This document shows positions 52,031-61,018 of a stretch of DNA of 64,000 bases, in pieces; the first letter of the stretch is position 1; the number at the start of each line of letters is the position of its first letter. Under the pieces are notes generated by a model. That model made no database searches and was not told the origin of the DNA. It worked only from the letters and a program-made list of their open reading frames with translations. The stretch comes from Streptomyces sp. Y2F8-2 (GTDB lineage: Bacteria > Actinomycetota > Actinomycetes > Streptomycetales > Streptomycetaceae). Where the stretch lies: NCBI RefSeq assembly GCF_014905555.1, contig NZ_BNGS01000001.1, positions 1,116,001 to 1,180,000 on the forward strand. The letters are read 5' to 3'. A program made the position numbers and the translations under genes.

Positions 52031-52276
52031 CAGGCTGCTACCCCCAGTAGCTGATCGTCATTGGAGCAGCGTCCGGGGCGACGGCACTCGGGGGCGACTG
52101 TGCTTTGCAGCGAGCCCCCGGTTCACATGCGCCCCAGAGATACGCATGCCGCGCTTTACCCTTCCGAGTTTTCACAGCAACGTCAAGGTCGTTGCGGGCG
52201 CCATGTCCGATAACGCGTCTTTTACGGGAGAAGCAGGACTGTGAGTGTGATGTAAAACCCAGACATCCGGAGACAG

Positions 52277-52315
52277 ACAAGGCAACTGCCCCTGAGCGAG
52301 GGGCAGTTGCCTTGT
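52277..52315 (-). terminator. Terminator of prfB
   Basis: A 16-bp perfect stem (52277-52292 with 52300-52315) and 7-nt loop lie 60 bp downstream of the prfB stop, in the gap before the surface-protein gene. Confidence 0.88.
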
Positions 52316-52375
52316 CGACAAAACGCTGTTTTCGCGGCCGGCTTTTCCGGCGGCGTCGGGCCGAGCGCGGCCGGT

Positions 52376-53482
52376 TTACTTCTCCTGCTGCTTGCGCCAG
52401 CGAATTCCGGCTTCGATGAAGCCGTCGATCTCGCCGTTGAAGACGGCCTCGGGGTTGCCGACCTCGTACTCGGTGCGCAGGTCCTTGACCATCTGGTACG
52501 GGTGCAGGACGTACGAACGCATCTGGTTGCCCCAGGAGTTGCCGCCGTCGCCCTTGAGGGCGTCCATCTTGGCCTGCTCCTCCTGGCGTCGTCGCTCGAG
52601 GAGCTTGGCCTGCAGGACGTTCATGGCGGTGGCCCGGTTCTGGATCTGGGACCGCTCGTTCTGGCAGGTGACGACGATGCCGGTGGGCAGGTGCGTGATG
52701 CGGACCGCCGAGTCCGTCGTGTTCACGCCCTGGCCGCCGGGCCCGGAGGAACGGAAGACGTCGACCCGGATCTCGGACTCGTCGATCTCGACGTGGTCGG
52801 ACTGCTCCACGACCGGGAGGACCTCGACGCCGGCGAAGGAGGTCTGGCGCCGCCCCTGGTTGTCGTAGGGCGAGATGCGGACGAGCCGGTGGGTGCCCTG
52901 CTCGACGGAGAGGGTGCCGTAGGCGTACGGCGCCTGGACGGCGAGGGTCGTGGACTTGATGCCCGCCTCTTCGGCGTACGACGTCTCGTAGACCTCCGTC
53001 TTGTAGCCGTGCCGCTCGGCCCAGCGCAGGTACATGCGCTGGAGCTTCTCGGCGAAGTCGGCCGCGTCGACGCCGCCGGCCTCGGCGCGGATGTTGACGA
53101 GCGCCTCGCGGGCGTCGTACTCGCCGCTGAGGAGGGTCCGCACCTCCATCTCGTCCAGCGCCTTCTTGACCGCGGCGAGCTCGGCCTCGGCCTCGACGCG
53201 GGTGTCCGGGTCGTCCTCGGCCTCGGCGAGCTCGAAGAGCACACCGAGGTCGTCGATCCGGCCGCGCAGGGCCTCAGCCTTGCGCACCTCGGCCTGGAGG
53301 TGGGAGAGCCTGCTGGTGATTTTCTGCGCCTCGTCCGGGTTGTCCCAGAGGGACGGCGCGGCCGCCTGCTCCTCGAGCACGGCGATGTCTGCCCTCATCT
53401 TGTCGAGGTCCAGAACGGCCTCGATCGACTCCATGGTCGAGGAGAGGGACTTGAGCTCTTCGGATACATCGACGACTGCCAC
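52376..53482 (-). CDS. prfB: Peptide chain release factor 2
   Basis: A 368-residue RF2 that recognises UGA and UAA stop codons. The catalytic GGQ lies in [18 protein letters not shown]. The stop-codon recognition tripeptide, SPF in E. coli, reads SPY here (residues 204-206 in [15 protein letters not shown]), a Phe-to-Tyr change. The gene runs in one frame through the region where E. coli has its programmed frameshift ([19 protein letters not shown]), so no autoregulatory frameshift is present. The GTG at 53480-53482 is the likely start; its ribosome-binding site is weak. A strong terminator follows. Confidence 0.95.
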   Translation of the reverse strand: MAVVDVSEELKSLSSTMESIEAVLDLDKMRADIAVLEEQAAAPSLWDNPDEAQKITSRLSHLQAEVRKAEALRGRIDDLGVLFELAEAEDDPDTRVEAEAELAAVKKALDEMEVRTLLSGEYDAREALVNIRAEAGGVDAADFAEKLQRMYLRWAERHGYKTEVYETSYAEEAGIKSTTLAVQAPYAYGTLSVEQGTHRLVRISPYDNQGRRQTSFAGVEVLPVVEQSDHVEIDESEIRVDVFRSSGPGGQGVNTTDSAVRITHLPTGIVVTCQNERSQIQNRATAMNVLQAKLLERRRQEEQAKMDALKGDGGNSWGNQMRSYVLHPYQMVKDLRTEYEVGNPEAVFNGEIDGFIEAGIRWRKQQEK

Positions 53483-53582
53483 GCATCCAGCGTAACGGCT
53501 CCGCCAGGCGTGCCATGCCGGTGACCGCGCGGTTACCGGGCGCCCGACACCGGGTGCGGCCCCCGGGGGCTCCGCCCCGGAC

Positions 53583-53695
53583 CCCGATCGGCCTGACGGC
53601 CGGGGTCCAGGGCCCGATCGGCCTGACCGCCGGGGTCCAGGCCCGATCGGCCTGACGGCCGGGGTCCGGGGGCCCCGGCCGGCCTGACGGCCGGC
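53583..53695. repeat. ~30-bp tandem repeat upstream of prfB
   Basis: Three close copies of CCCGATCGGCCTGACGGCCG plus GGGTCCAG start at 53583, 53613 and 53642. A fourth, more divergent copy starts near 53671. The spacing is 29-30 bp. It lies between the kinase 3' end and prfB; no gene was seen here. Confidence 0.8.
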
Positions 53696-53711
53696 GACGC
53701 AGTCGCACCGC

Positions 53712-54007
53712 GGTGGCATCGGCGGATGCGCGCGTGCGGGCCGTCCGTGGCCGGTCGCGCAGTTCCCCGCGCCCCTTCAAAGACGCAGCCACCGCCCCTC
53801 CGGCCCCGGGCTCAGGGCGACGCCGGAGCCGAGCTCCCCGAGGTCGGAGGCGGAGCCCCGGTGGCATCGGCGGTTGCGCGCGTGCGGGCCGTCCGTGGCC
53901 GGTCGCGCAGTTCCCCGCGCCCCTTCAAAGACGCAGCCACCGCCTCTCCGGCCCCGGGCTCAGGGCGACGCCGGAGCCGAGCTCCCCGAGGTCGGAGGTG
54001 GCGCCCC
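53712..54007. repeat. 148-bp tandem duplication that includes the 3' end of the STPK gene
   Basis: Copy 1 (53712-53859) and copy 2 (53860-54007) differ at only a few positions. Copy 2 contains the last 16 or so codons and stop of the kinase gene (from 53960); copy 1 is therefore a downstream relic of the same tail. The unit also holds GCGCAGTTCCCCGCGCCCCT, a sequence I recall as dispersed in many Streptomyces genomes. Confidence 0.9.
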
Positions 54008-55189
54008 GGTGTCGTCCCCGGAGGTCGCCCACCATGCGCCCACGCCGATCGCCGCCGCCAGTACCGCCGCCGCCACGCCCAGCGTGATCCGGCGGCGCCG
54101 GGCCGCCGCGCGGTGGCGGGCCGAGCCCGGGCGGGGGGCGCCCGGGGTGCGGGGGGCGCGGGCCGTGCCGCGGGCGCCGCCCGCCAGTTCGTCCGGACCC
54201 GGCACCCTCATGGAGGTGTGCGTGTCCCGGTTCGAGTCCGGTTTCGCGCCCGGCACCAGGGGCACCGCTCCTCGCCGCGCCCGTGTCACCACCGGCTCCC
54301 CGGGCGCCTCGTACGGCTCCTCCAGCGGCTCCGCGTCCGGTTCGTCCACGTCCAGCGGCGGCATCCCCGCCAGCAGCGGCAGCTGCTCCCGCAGCCGTGC
54401 CGCCAGCTCCGACGCCCGTAGTCGTGAGGCCGGCGCCTTCGCCAGGCACTGGACCATCAGCTGCCACAGCTCGTCCGGGATGCCGGGCAGGGGGACGACC
54501 GTCTCCGTGACGTGGCGGCGCAGGACCGCGCCCGGGTGGCCGCCGCCGAACGGCGTGAAGCCCGCGAGGAGCTCGTACAGCACCGTGGCCAGCGCGTAGA
54601 TGTCCACCGCCGCCCTCGGCGGCAGGCCCTCCACTATCTCCGGCGCCAGATAGTCCGGTGTGCCGATGATCTTCGTGGCCTTGCTCCGCCGCGGCGAGTC
54701 AATCAGCTTCGCCACGCCGAAGTCCGTCAGCAGTGCCGGGTGCGCCCCGCCGGGGCCCAGTGGCCCCTGCATGTCGAGCAGGATGTTCTCCGGTTTCACG
54801 TCCCGGTGCACGATGCCGGCCGCGTGCGCCGCCGCCAGCCCCTCCGCCACGTCGGCCACGATCGCGACCGCCGCCTCTGGCGCCAGGCGCCGCTCCCGGT
54901 CCAGACGGGTGCGCAGATCCGTGCCGCGGACCAGGTCCATGACGAGGGCCAGGTCGTTGCCGTCGACCACCAGGTCCCGCACGGACACGACGTGCGGATG
55001 GTCCAGCCCCAGCAGCGCCGTGCGCTCCTGGACGAAGCGGCCCACGAGCTCCTGGTCGGACGCGAGGTCCTCCCGCAGCAGCTTGATGGCGACCGGCCCC
55101 TCCGGTCCCTCGCCCAGCCACACCGTGCCGGCGCTTCCCCGCCCCAGGATCTGGTTGGCGGTGTACCGGCTGCCGATCTTCCGTGCCAA
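53960..55189 (-). CDS. Eukaryotic-type Ser/Thr protein kinase (PkaB-like position)
   Basis: A 409-residue kinase. The catalytic domain (about residues 8-265) has GRGSAGTVWLGE, VAIKLL, HRDVKPENILLD, DFGVAKL and GTPDYLAPEIVEG, all key residues present. A Glu/Pro/Arg-rich linker leads to one membrane helix near the C-terminus (ITLGVAAAVLAAAIGVGAWW) with a tail of about 20 residues outside. The start is TTG (55187-55189) behind AGGAGCAGAC. It is 160 bp downstream of another STPK on the same strand. S. coelicolor has the pkaA/pkaB pair at the same place, but which is which was not resolved. The 3' end overlaps a tandem duplication. Confidence 0.9.
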   Translation of the reverse strand: MARKIGSRYTANQILGRGSAGTVWLGEGPEGPVAIKLLREDLASDQELVGRFVQERTALLGLDHPHVVSVRDLVVDGNDLALVMDLVRGTDLRTRLDRERRLAPEAAVAIVADVAEGLAAAHAAGIVHRDVKPENILLDMQGPLGPGGAHPALLTDFGVAKLIDSPRRSKATKIIGTPDYLAPEIVEGLPPRAAVDIYALATVLYELLAGFTPFGGGHPGAVLRRHVTETVVPLPGIPDELWQLMVQCLAKAPASRLRASELAARLREQLPLLAGMPPLDVDEPDAEPLEEPYEAPGEPVVTRARRGAVPLVPGAKPDSNRDTHTSMRVPGPDELAGGARGTARAPRTPGAPRPGSARHRAAARRRRITLGVAAAVLAAAIGVGAWWATSGDDTGAPPPTSGSSAPASP

Positions 55190-55349
55190 GTCTGCTCCTA
55201 CTGGGGACGCGTGTTGCCGACCCTGCGCCGGACCCCGATCGACAAAACTACGCGTCCGAAGGGGCAACCTTCACCGCCGAGCGGGAAATCACCCGTCGGA
55301 TGTCGACAAATCCCCAAGCTCGGTGTGCACGAAGGCAATCCGGAGCCCG

Positions 55350-57008
55350 CTACTTGTTGCTCAGCTGCCCGATCCAGTCGGCCGCGGTGGAGAACCAGTC
55401 GCTCAACTGCTGCCAGTAGGACTTGGTCGTCCCGATCCACTCCTGCAGCGGGCTGAACTCCCACACCAGCCACCCGGCCACGAACAGGATGACGATCGTG
55501 AACAGGCACCCCTTGAGGCAGCCGAGCCCCGGGATCTTCATCGGGTTCGCGCTGCGCTGCCGCGGCGGCCGGGGCTCACGCGCCGGACGGGGCGCCGGCT
55601 GCTGGGGCGCGGGCGCGTACCGCTGGGGCTGCTGCGGGGCGGGCGCGTACTGCTGCCGCTGGGGCGCGTACTGCTGGGGCTGCCCCTGCGGACGGCCGTA
55701 CCCCGGCCCGGGCTGCTGCCGCTGCGGCGGCCCCTGCTGCGGATGCTGCTGGGGCCGCGCCACCTGCCGCTGCGGGCGGCGGCGCAGCGGGTCCTCGCTG
55801 GGGTCGAGGTACGCCTGGACCTGCGTCTGCTCGTTGCGGTCGCGGGCCGCGCGCAGCTGGCTCTGCCAGGGGTGCGGCTCCTCCTGCCGGGGCTGCCCGC
55901 CGGGCCCGTGCGGCGGCATGGGCGGCATCACGGCCGTCGGGTCGGCGGCCCCGTTGGTGGGCAGGACGGCGGTGGGGTCGGCGGAGCCGGGCGGGGTGTG
56001 CGGCAGAACGCTGGTCGCCGCGTTCGGGTCGTACGAGGACGCCGAGCCCTGCGGCAGTACCTGCGTGGGGTCGGCGGAGCCGGGGACGGTCGCCGGGGCC
56101 GGGTCGGGGCCGAGCAGGGCGGCCACGCCCTCCGCGGCGGCGATCTGCGCGGAGTTCGCGTGCACGCCGACGCCCTCGGCGACCACCCGCAGCGCCCGCG
56201 CCAGGTTCTCGGCGCTCGGCCGGCCCTCCGGGTTCTTGCGCAGGCAGCGCTCTATCACCGTCCACAGCGGGTCGGGCACCGTGGAGGGGCGGCGCGGTTC
56301 GGCGCTCAGGTGCTGGTGGAGCACCTCGAGGGCCGAGCCGCCGGAGAACGGCGGACGTCCGGTGACCAGCTCGTACAGCAGGATGCCCGCGCCGTAGATG
56401 TCCACGGCGGAGGTCTGCGGGCGGCCCTCGGCCGACTCCGGGGCGACGTAGGCGGGCGTGCCCACGAACTCGCTCGTGCGCGTGAGGCCGGGCGAGTCGG
56501 CGAGCCGGGCGATGCCGAAGTCGGTCAGCATCGGGTGCATCTGCCCGTCCTGCTGCGCGAGCAGGACGTTCGCGGGCTTCAGATCGCGGTGCACGACGCC
56601 GTCGGCGTGGCTCGCGGCCAGCGCGTCGGCGATCTGGGCGGTGAGCAGGGCGGCGGCGACCGGCGTGAAGGGGCCGTTCTCGCGCAGGTAGCGGTGCAGG
56701 TCGGGGCCGTCGACGAGGTCCATGACCAGGGCCAGCAGATCGCCCTCGACCACCAGGTCGCGGACCCGCACGATGTTCGGGTGGGTCAGCCGGAGCAGGA
56801 CGGACCGCTCCCGCAGGAACCGCATGACGACATCGGGGTCGCTCGCCAGCTCCTCCTTGAGGACCTTGATCGCCACGGTCTCGCCGGGCCGGCCCGCGAC
56901 GGCCGCCTCGGCGCCCGCGGTCTCCCGCTGGCGGGCTCGCCAGACGGTGCCCGTGGCGCCGCGTCCCAGCGGCTCCTCAAGGAGGTACTTGCTCCCTACC
57001 GGCCGCAC
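55350..57008 (-). CDS. Eukaryotic-type Ser/Thr protein kinase with Pro/Gln-rich linker (PkaA-like position)
   Basis: A 552-residue kinase. Catalytic motifs: GRGATGTVWRAR, VAIKVLKEEL, HRDLKPANVLLA, DFGIARLADS and GTPAYVAPESAEG. The linker carries four T-x-V-L/M motifs in a row (ADPTQVLP, NAATSVLP, ADPTAVLP, ADPTAVMP) and then a long Gln/Pro/Tyr-rich region. A membrane helix (LFTIVILFVAGWLVWEF) near residue 507 leaves an external Trp-rich tail of about 33 residues. The GTG start (57006-57008) follows GGGAGCG. It is divergent from an FHA-domain gene. The repeated Thr sites would suit autophosphorylation and FHA docking (inference). Confidence 0.9.
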   Translation of the reverse strand: MRPVGSKYLLEEPLGRGATGTVWRARQRETAGAEAAVAGRPGETVAIKVLKEELASDPDVVMRFLRERSVLLRLTHPNIVRVRDLVVEGDLLALVMDLVDGPDLHRYLRENGPFTPVAAALLTAQIADALAASHADGVVHRDLKPANVLLAQQDGQMHPMLTDFGIARLADSPGLTRTSEFVGTPAYVAPESAEGRPQTSAVDIYGAGILLYELVTGRPPFSGGSALEVLHQHLSAEPRRPSTVPDPLWTVIERCLRKNPEGRPSAENLARALRVVAEGVGVHANSAQIAAAEGVAALLGPDPAPATVPGSADPTQVLPQGSASSYDPNAATSVLPHTPPGSADPTAVLPTNGAADPTAVMPPMPPHGPGGQPRQEEPHPWQSQLRAARDRNEQTQVQAYLDPSEDPLRRRPQRQVARPQQHPQQGPPQRQQPGPGYGRPQGQPQQYAPQRQQYAPAPQQPQRYAPAPQQPAPRPAREPRPPRQRSANPMKIPGLGCLKGCLFTIVILFVAGWLVWEFSPLQEWIGTTKSYWQQLSDWFSTAADWIGQLSNK

Positions 57009-57567
57009 GTCATGCGCTCCCTGTTGCTTGCTCTTCCGGTCGTCCACCGCGCTACCGGTGTTCCGCCCACTGTAGTGCCGAGGTACCTGGCAGCGAGCTG
57101 TCGACGGCCTGTGGGTCACGTGCCCCGCATGGATGAGGTACGTATCCGGCTCCCGCACCTGTTCGATGACAAGACGCTCGCTTCGGTTCAGTTGGTTGCC
57201 CGATCCGGGCGTGACCGATCTCAAGCGGGCACCTGCCGGGCACTGGTCAGGCACTTTTACGGGCAGAGCCGACCAATCAAGATCATTTGACGGTGGAGGG
57301 CGGGCGCACTGTCAGTGGCAGGTGCGAGGATGCATCCCGTACTGGCCGATGTGCTCGTGTGCGGTGGGGGAGTCCGCGGTGGGGGACCGTGGAGCGGCTC
57401 CTTCCCCGTCCTCGGGCGCCCGCACGCGCGGGAGCCGAAGGGGCGCGTCGGTGTCGAGGGGGCGAGCGCGCGGGCCCGGCGGACCGGGCGCGGTCGCGGT
57501 CCCGACACCGGCTCGTGCGCCTCGTGGGCGACCGCGGACGCGCAGACAGAAGGGACCGCTGACGGCG
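57009..57567. other. Divergent promoter region between STPK and FHA-FtsK genes
   Basis: This 559-bp non-coding region must hold both promoters. 57180-57320 is relatively AT-richer. No clear -35/-10 pair, operator or RNA element was recognised, and the reading frames that cross it look like composition artefacts. Confidence 0.5.
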
Positions 57568-60500
57568 ATGCAGATCCGGCTGACCGTCGTAGCCCCACCG
57601 GCCCCGCCCACGGAGTCACGGGCCCGCGCCGCGGGCTGTGACGTACTGGTCACCGCGCCCGCCGGGACGGCGCTGGCCGCGGTGGCGTCGGGCCTGGCCT
57701 CGGCGGTCGGCGGGGAGGGGGGTCCTTCCCAGCCCGAGCGGAGCCGGGAGCCCGGGACCGGCCCGGTGGTGCTGTACGCGGGCACGGAGCGGCTCGACCC
57801 GCAGCGCTGCACGCTGGGCGAGCCACCGCTGCTGGACGGCGCGGTGCTGACCCTGGGCGCGCCGGCGGAGCCGGGCCCCGAGCCGGACGAGGGCGCGGCC
57901 CAGCTGCACGTGGTCGCGGGCCCGGACGCGGGCGGCGTCCATCTGCTGCACGGCGGGGTGATCCGGATCGGCCGTTCCGCCGACGCCGACGTCCCGCTGG
58001 ACGACCCGGACGTCTCCCGGCTGCACTGCGCGGTCACGGTCACCCCGGACGGCCATGTCTCGGTCGCCGACCTCGGCTCCACCAACGGCACGGTGCTGGA
58101 CGGCCACCGGGTGACCGACCGCCCGGTGCGCTTCACCCCCGGCGCGCTGCTGCGGCTCGGCGAGTCGGCCCTGCGGCTGGTCCCGCCCGGACAGGAGCGG
58201 TCCGTGGGGACGGCGCCGGACGGGGAGGGGCACGTACGGGTACGGCGGACGGAGGGCCCGGGAGAGCCCACGGACCCGACGCGGGCGGCGGCCGTGGGGC
58301 ATGCGCGCGCCGGGAGCGCGGCCGCCGGGGACGGCCGCACGGGCGGCACCTCCCCGGACGGACAAGGCTCGGGTTCCGCCTCCCGGGACGGGCGGCTCTC
58401 CCCCGACAGCGACACGCACCACGGCTTCGGCGTCACCGGATGGGGCGCGTCCGGCGGGGTGATCCCCGGAGCGCAGGAACACGATTCCGCCGAGCCGCCC
58501 CTTCCGGCGCACGCGGGGCAGGTCACGCCGGACGAGAGCACGCGCAAGGGCACCCCGCTGCGCGGCACGGACGTTCCGCCCGGGCTGCGCAGGCGCGGCG
58601 GGCTCACGGCATGGGCACGCCGGCTGACCGGGGGCCGCGGCGAGCAGGGCGGTACCGGACGCGGTGCGTACGAGGAGGGCGGGGACGCCTCCGCGCTGCC
58701 CCTGGCCCGGGCGCCCGAGAGGTGGCCGGACCCGGCGGCGCTGCTGCTCACCGCGCTCGGCCCGGGCCCGCGGCTGTGGGAGCGCGGCCCGGGGCACCCG
58801 GAGGCGCTCACCGTGCGGCTGGGCACGGCGGACCGGGCGGCACCGGACGGTGCGGGCCTGCTGCCGGCGGTGCCGGTGACCGCGGGGTTGCGCGAGGTGG
58901 GCGCACTGGGTCTCGCGGGGCCGCGCGCCCGGCTGGCCGGGCTGACGCGCGCGGTGGTGGCGCAGCTCGCCGCGCTGCACTCGCCCGACCTGCTGGAGCT
59001 GGTCCTGATCAGCGCCGACCGCGCGCGCCCGCTGACGGAGCGCACCGCCGACTGGTCCTGGCTCGGCTGGCTCCCGCATCTCCGTCCGGCCCACGGCCAG
59101 GACTGCCGCCTGCTGCTGGCCTACGACCGCGAACAGGCGACGGCCCGCACGCAGGAGCTGCTGCGCCGCCTGGAGGACCAGCTGACGGACCAGGACGGTC
59201 CGCTGCCCGCCCCACCGGAGGACCCCTCGGCACGGGGGGCCACCCACCGCCCCTCCTGGGCGCGGGACGACGCCCACGCGGGGCCGTACTCCGTGGTCGT
59301 CGTGGACGGTGACCCCGGTGGCGCCGATGTGCGGGCGGCCGTGGCGCGGCTGGCCCGGGAGGGGGCGCGGGCCGGGATCCATGTCGTCTGTCTGGCCGAG
59401 GCGCCGGCCGCCTCGCCCGCGTCGCCGGTGGCGGAGACGTACGAGGCGGCGTGCGCGGCCTCCCCGGTGTTCCGGGAGTGCGGGGCCGTCGCGCTGCTGA
59501 GCGGCGATGTGGCCACAGCGCTGCGGCTGCTGCGGGTCGCGCCGGGGCAGGGTGCGGACGCCGCGCGCGCACCCGTGGGGCACGGCACGGTCGCCGCCGT
59601 GGACGCGGTGTCGGCGGCGTGGGCGGAGCGGTTCGCCCGGGCGCTCGCCCCGCTGCGGACGGACGGCGGCGGTGAGCGGCACCCGCGCGTGTCGGCCCCG
59701 TTGCCCCGGGCGGCGCGCCTGCTGGACGAGTTGGGGCTGGCCCGGGCCACCCCGGCGTCGCTGATGGCACGTTGGGCGGACGCGGCGGACGACACCACGT
59801 CACCGGGCGGGCGCGCCTGGGCGGTGCTCGGTGCCGGCCCGCGCGGTCCGGTGAGCGTGGACCTCGCCGCCGAGGGACCGCATCTGCTGGTCGAGGGACC
59901 GCCCGGCAGCGGTCGTACGGAACTGCTGCGCGCCCTCGCCGCCTCGCTGGCGTCGGCGGAGCGCCCGGACCGGCTGAGCATCGCACTCGTCGACGGCCGC
60001 GACTGCGCGGCGCACGGCGGTACGGGCGGGGACGGCCTGCGGGTCTGCACGGATCTGCCGCACGTCACGACGTATCTGGCGGTCAACGACCCGGTGCGCA
60101 TGCGGGAGTTCGCGCAGTCGCTGAGCGCCGAGCTGAAGCGGCGGGCGGAACTGCTCGGGCAGCTCGGTTTCGCCGAGTGGCACACACGGCAGGAGGTGTC
60201 GAGGCGGATCGGGCCGCAGCGGTCGGGAGGTACGGAGTCGGGGGACCTCGACAGCCCGCCGAGTGTCACGCTGCGGCTGCGTCCGGCGGCGGCACGGCAG
60301 CGGGCGGAGGCGGGTCCGCCGTTGCCGCGGCTGGTGGTGCTGGTCGACGACCTGGACGCGCTGCTGTCCCCGGCGCTCGGCTCCCCGGGCCGCCCGGCGG
60401 CCGGGTCGGTCGTACGGGCGCTGGAGGCGGTGGCCCGGGACGGGGAACGGCTGGGTGTGCACCTGGTGGCCGCGTCGGGGCCCGGAGGGCGGACGGCTCA

Positions 60501-60831
60501 GTGGGAGCCGGCCCGGGCGGCCTCGTTGCGGATCGGCCTGGAGGCGGTGGCCGCGGGCACGGACGAACCGGGACCGGGGCGGGGGCGGTTGACGCGGGCC
60601 GACGGCAGGGGGACGCCCTTCCAGGGCGGGCGGATCACGGGGCGGATTCCCCGGACGGCGACCGTGCGGCCGACGGTCGTACCGCTGGAGTGGCACCGCA
60701 TGGGCGACCCGCCGGCACGGCGTCCGGTGCGGGAACTGGGGAACGGGCCGACGGACCTGGCATTGCTGGCGAGCGCGCTGGAGCGGGCGGCGCGGTCGGT
60801 GTCGGCGGTGGAGGTGCCTTCGCTTTTGTGA
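57568..60831 (+). CDS. FHA domain protein with FtsK/EssC-like ATPase domain
   Basis: A 1087-residue cytoplasmic protein. An N-terminal ubiquitin-like region (MQIRLTVVAPP to about residue 110) precedes a canonical FHA domain (IRIGRSADADVPLDDPDVSR, GSTNGTVLDGHRV; about 113-205) that should bind phosphothreonine. A long disordered Gly/Arg-rich linker leads to FtsK/EccC-like segments. The first is around residue 470 (ADWSWLGWLPHLRP). A second, at about 776, has GPPGSGRTELLRAL, where Arg replaces the Walker A lysine; a Walker B-like LVVLVDDLDAL follows near 921. The architecture resembles EssC/EccC of type VII secretion without membrane helices, and no esx genes are near. Divergent from an STPK that may phosphorylate its partner. 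Start ATG 57568 has a weak ribosome-binding site. Confidence 0.82.
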   Translation: MQIRLTVVAPPAPPTESRARAAGCDVLVTAPAGTALAAVASGLASAVGGEGGPSQPERSREPGTGPVVLYAGTERLDPQRCTLGEPPLLDGAVLTLGAPAEPGPEPDEGAAQLHVVAGPDAGGVHLLHGGVIRIGRSADADVPLDDPDVSRLHCAVTVTPDGHVSVADLGSTNGTVLDGHRVTDRPVRFTPGALLRLGESALRLVPPGQERSVGTAPDGEGHVRVRRTEGPGEPTDPTRAAAVGHARAGSAAAGDGRTGGTSPDGQGSGSASRDGRLSPDSDTHHGFGVTGWGASGGVIPGAQEHDSAEPPLPAHAGQVTPDESTRKGTPLRGTDVPPGLRRRGGLTAWARRLTGGRGEQGGTGRGAYEEGGDASALPLARAPERWPDPAALLLTALGPGPRLWERGPGHPEALTVRLGTADRAAPDGAGLLPAVPVTAGLREVGALGLAGPRARLAGLTRAVVAQLAALHSPDLLELVLISADRARPLTERTADWSWLGWLPHLRPAHGQDCRLLLAYDREQATARTQELLRRLEDQLTDQDGPLPAPPEDPSARGATHRPSWARDDAHAGPYSVVVVDGDPGGADVRAAVARLAREGARAGIHVVCLAEAPAASPASPVAETYEAACAASPVFRECGAVALLSGDVATALRLLRVAPGQGADAARAPVGHGTVAAVDAVSAAWAERFARALAPLRTDGGGERHPRVSAPLPRAARLLDELGLARATPASLMARWADAADDTTSPGGRAWAVLGAGPRGPVSVDLAAEGPHLLVEGPPGSGRTELLRALAASLASAERPDRLSIALVDGRDCAAHGGTGGDGLRVCTDLPHVTTYLAVNDPVRMREFAQSLSAELKRRAELLGQLGFAEWHTRQEVSRRIGPQRSGGTESGDLDSPPSVTLRLRPAAARQRAEAGPPLPRLVVLVDDLDALLSPALGSPGRPAAGSVVRALEAVARDGERLGVHLVAASGPGGRTAQWEPARAASLRIGLEAVAAGTDEPGPGRGRLTRADGRGTPFQGGRITGRIPRTATVRPTVVPLEWHRMGDPPARRPVRELGNGPTDLALLASALERAARSVSAVEVPSLL

Positions 60832-60982
60832 CGCCGTCTCCTCCGGCCCCGCCGACTGCCGAGCAGCACCGACAGCGCAGCTGACCATACGTCACAACGC
60901 GATCACAATCGGCCACTTGACGGTGCGGGCGCTCTTGCCGCCCCGAACCTCCCCGCGTAGACCAGAGCGCACGGACAGCAGC

Positions 60983-60994
60983 TCGAACGTTCGA
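60983..60994. promoter_or_regulatory. Candidate LacI-type operator before the third ABC operon
   Basis: TCGAACGTTCGA is a 12-bp perfect palindrome with central CG, 25 bp upstream of the binding-protein ATG. Its half-site resembles that of the operators at 32889-32927. Confidence 0.5.
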
Positions 60995-61018
60995 CGAGGG
61001 ACGGAGAACGGGGCAGTC

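Noticed and set aside
53380..53482. Programmed frameshift in prfB
   Set aside because: The frame is continuous through the region; there is no in-frame UGA or internal Shine-Dalgarno arrangement like that of E. coli.
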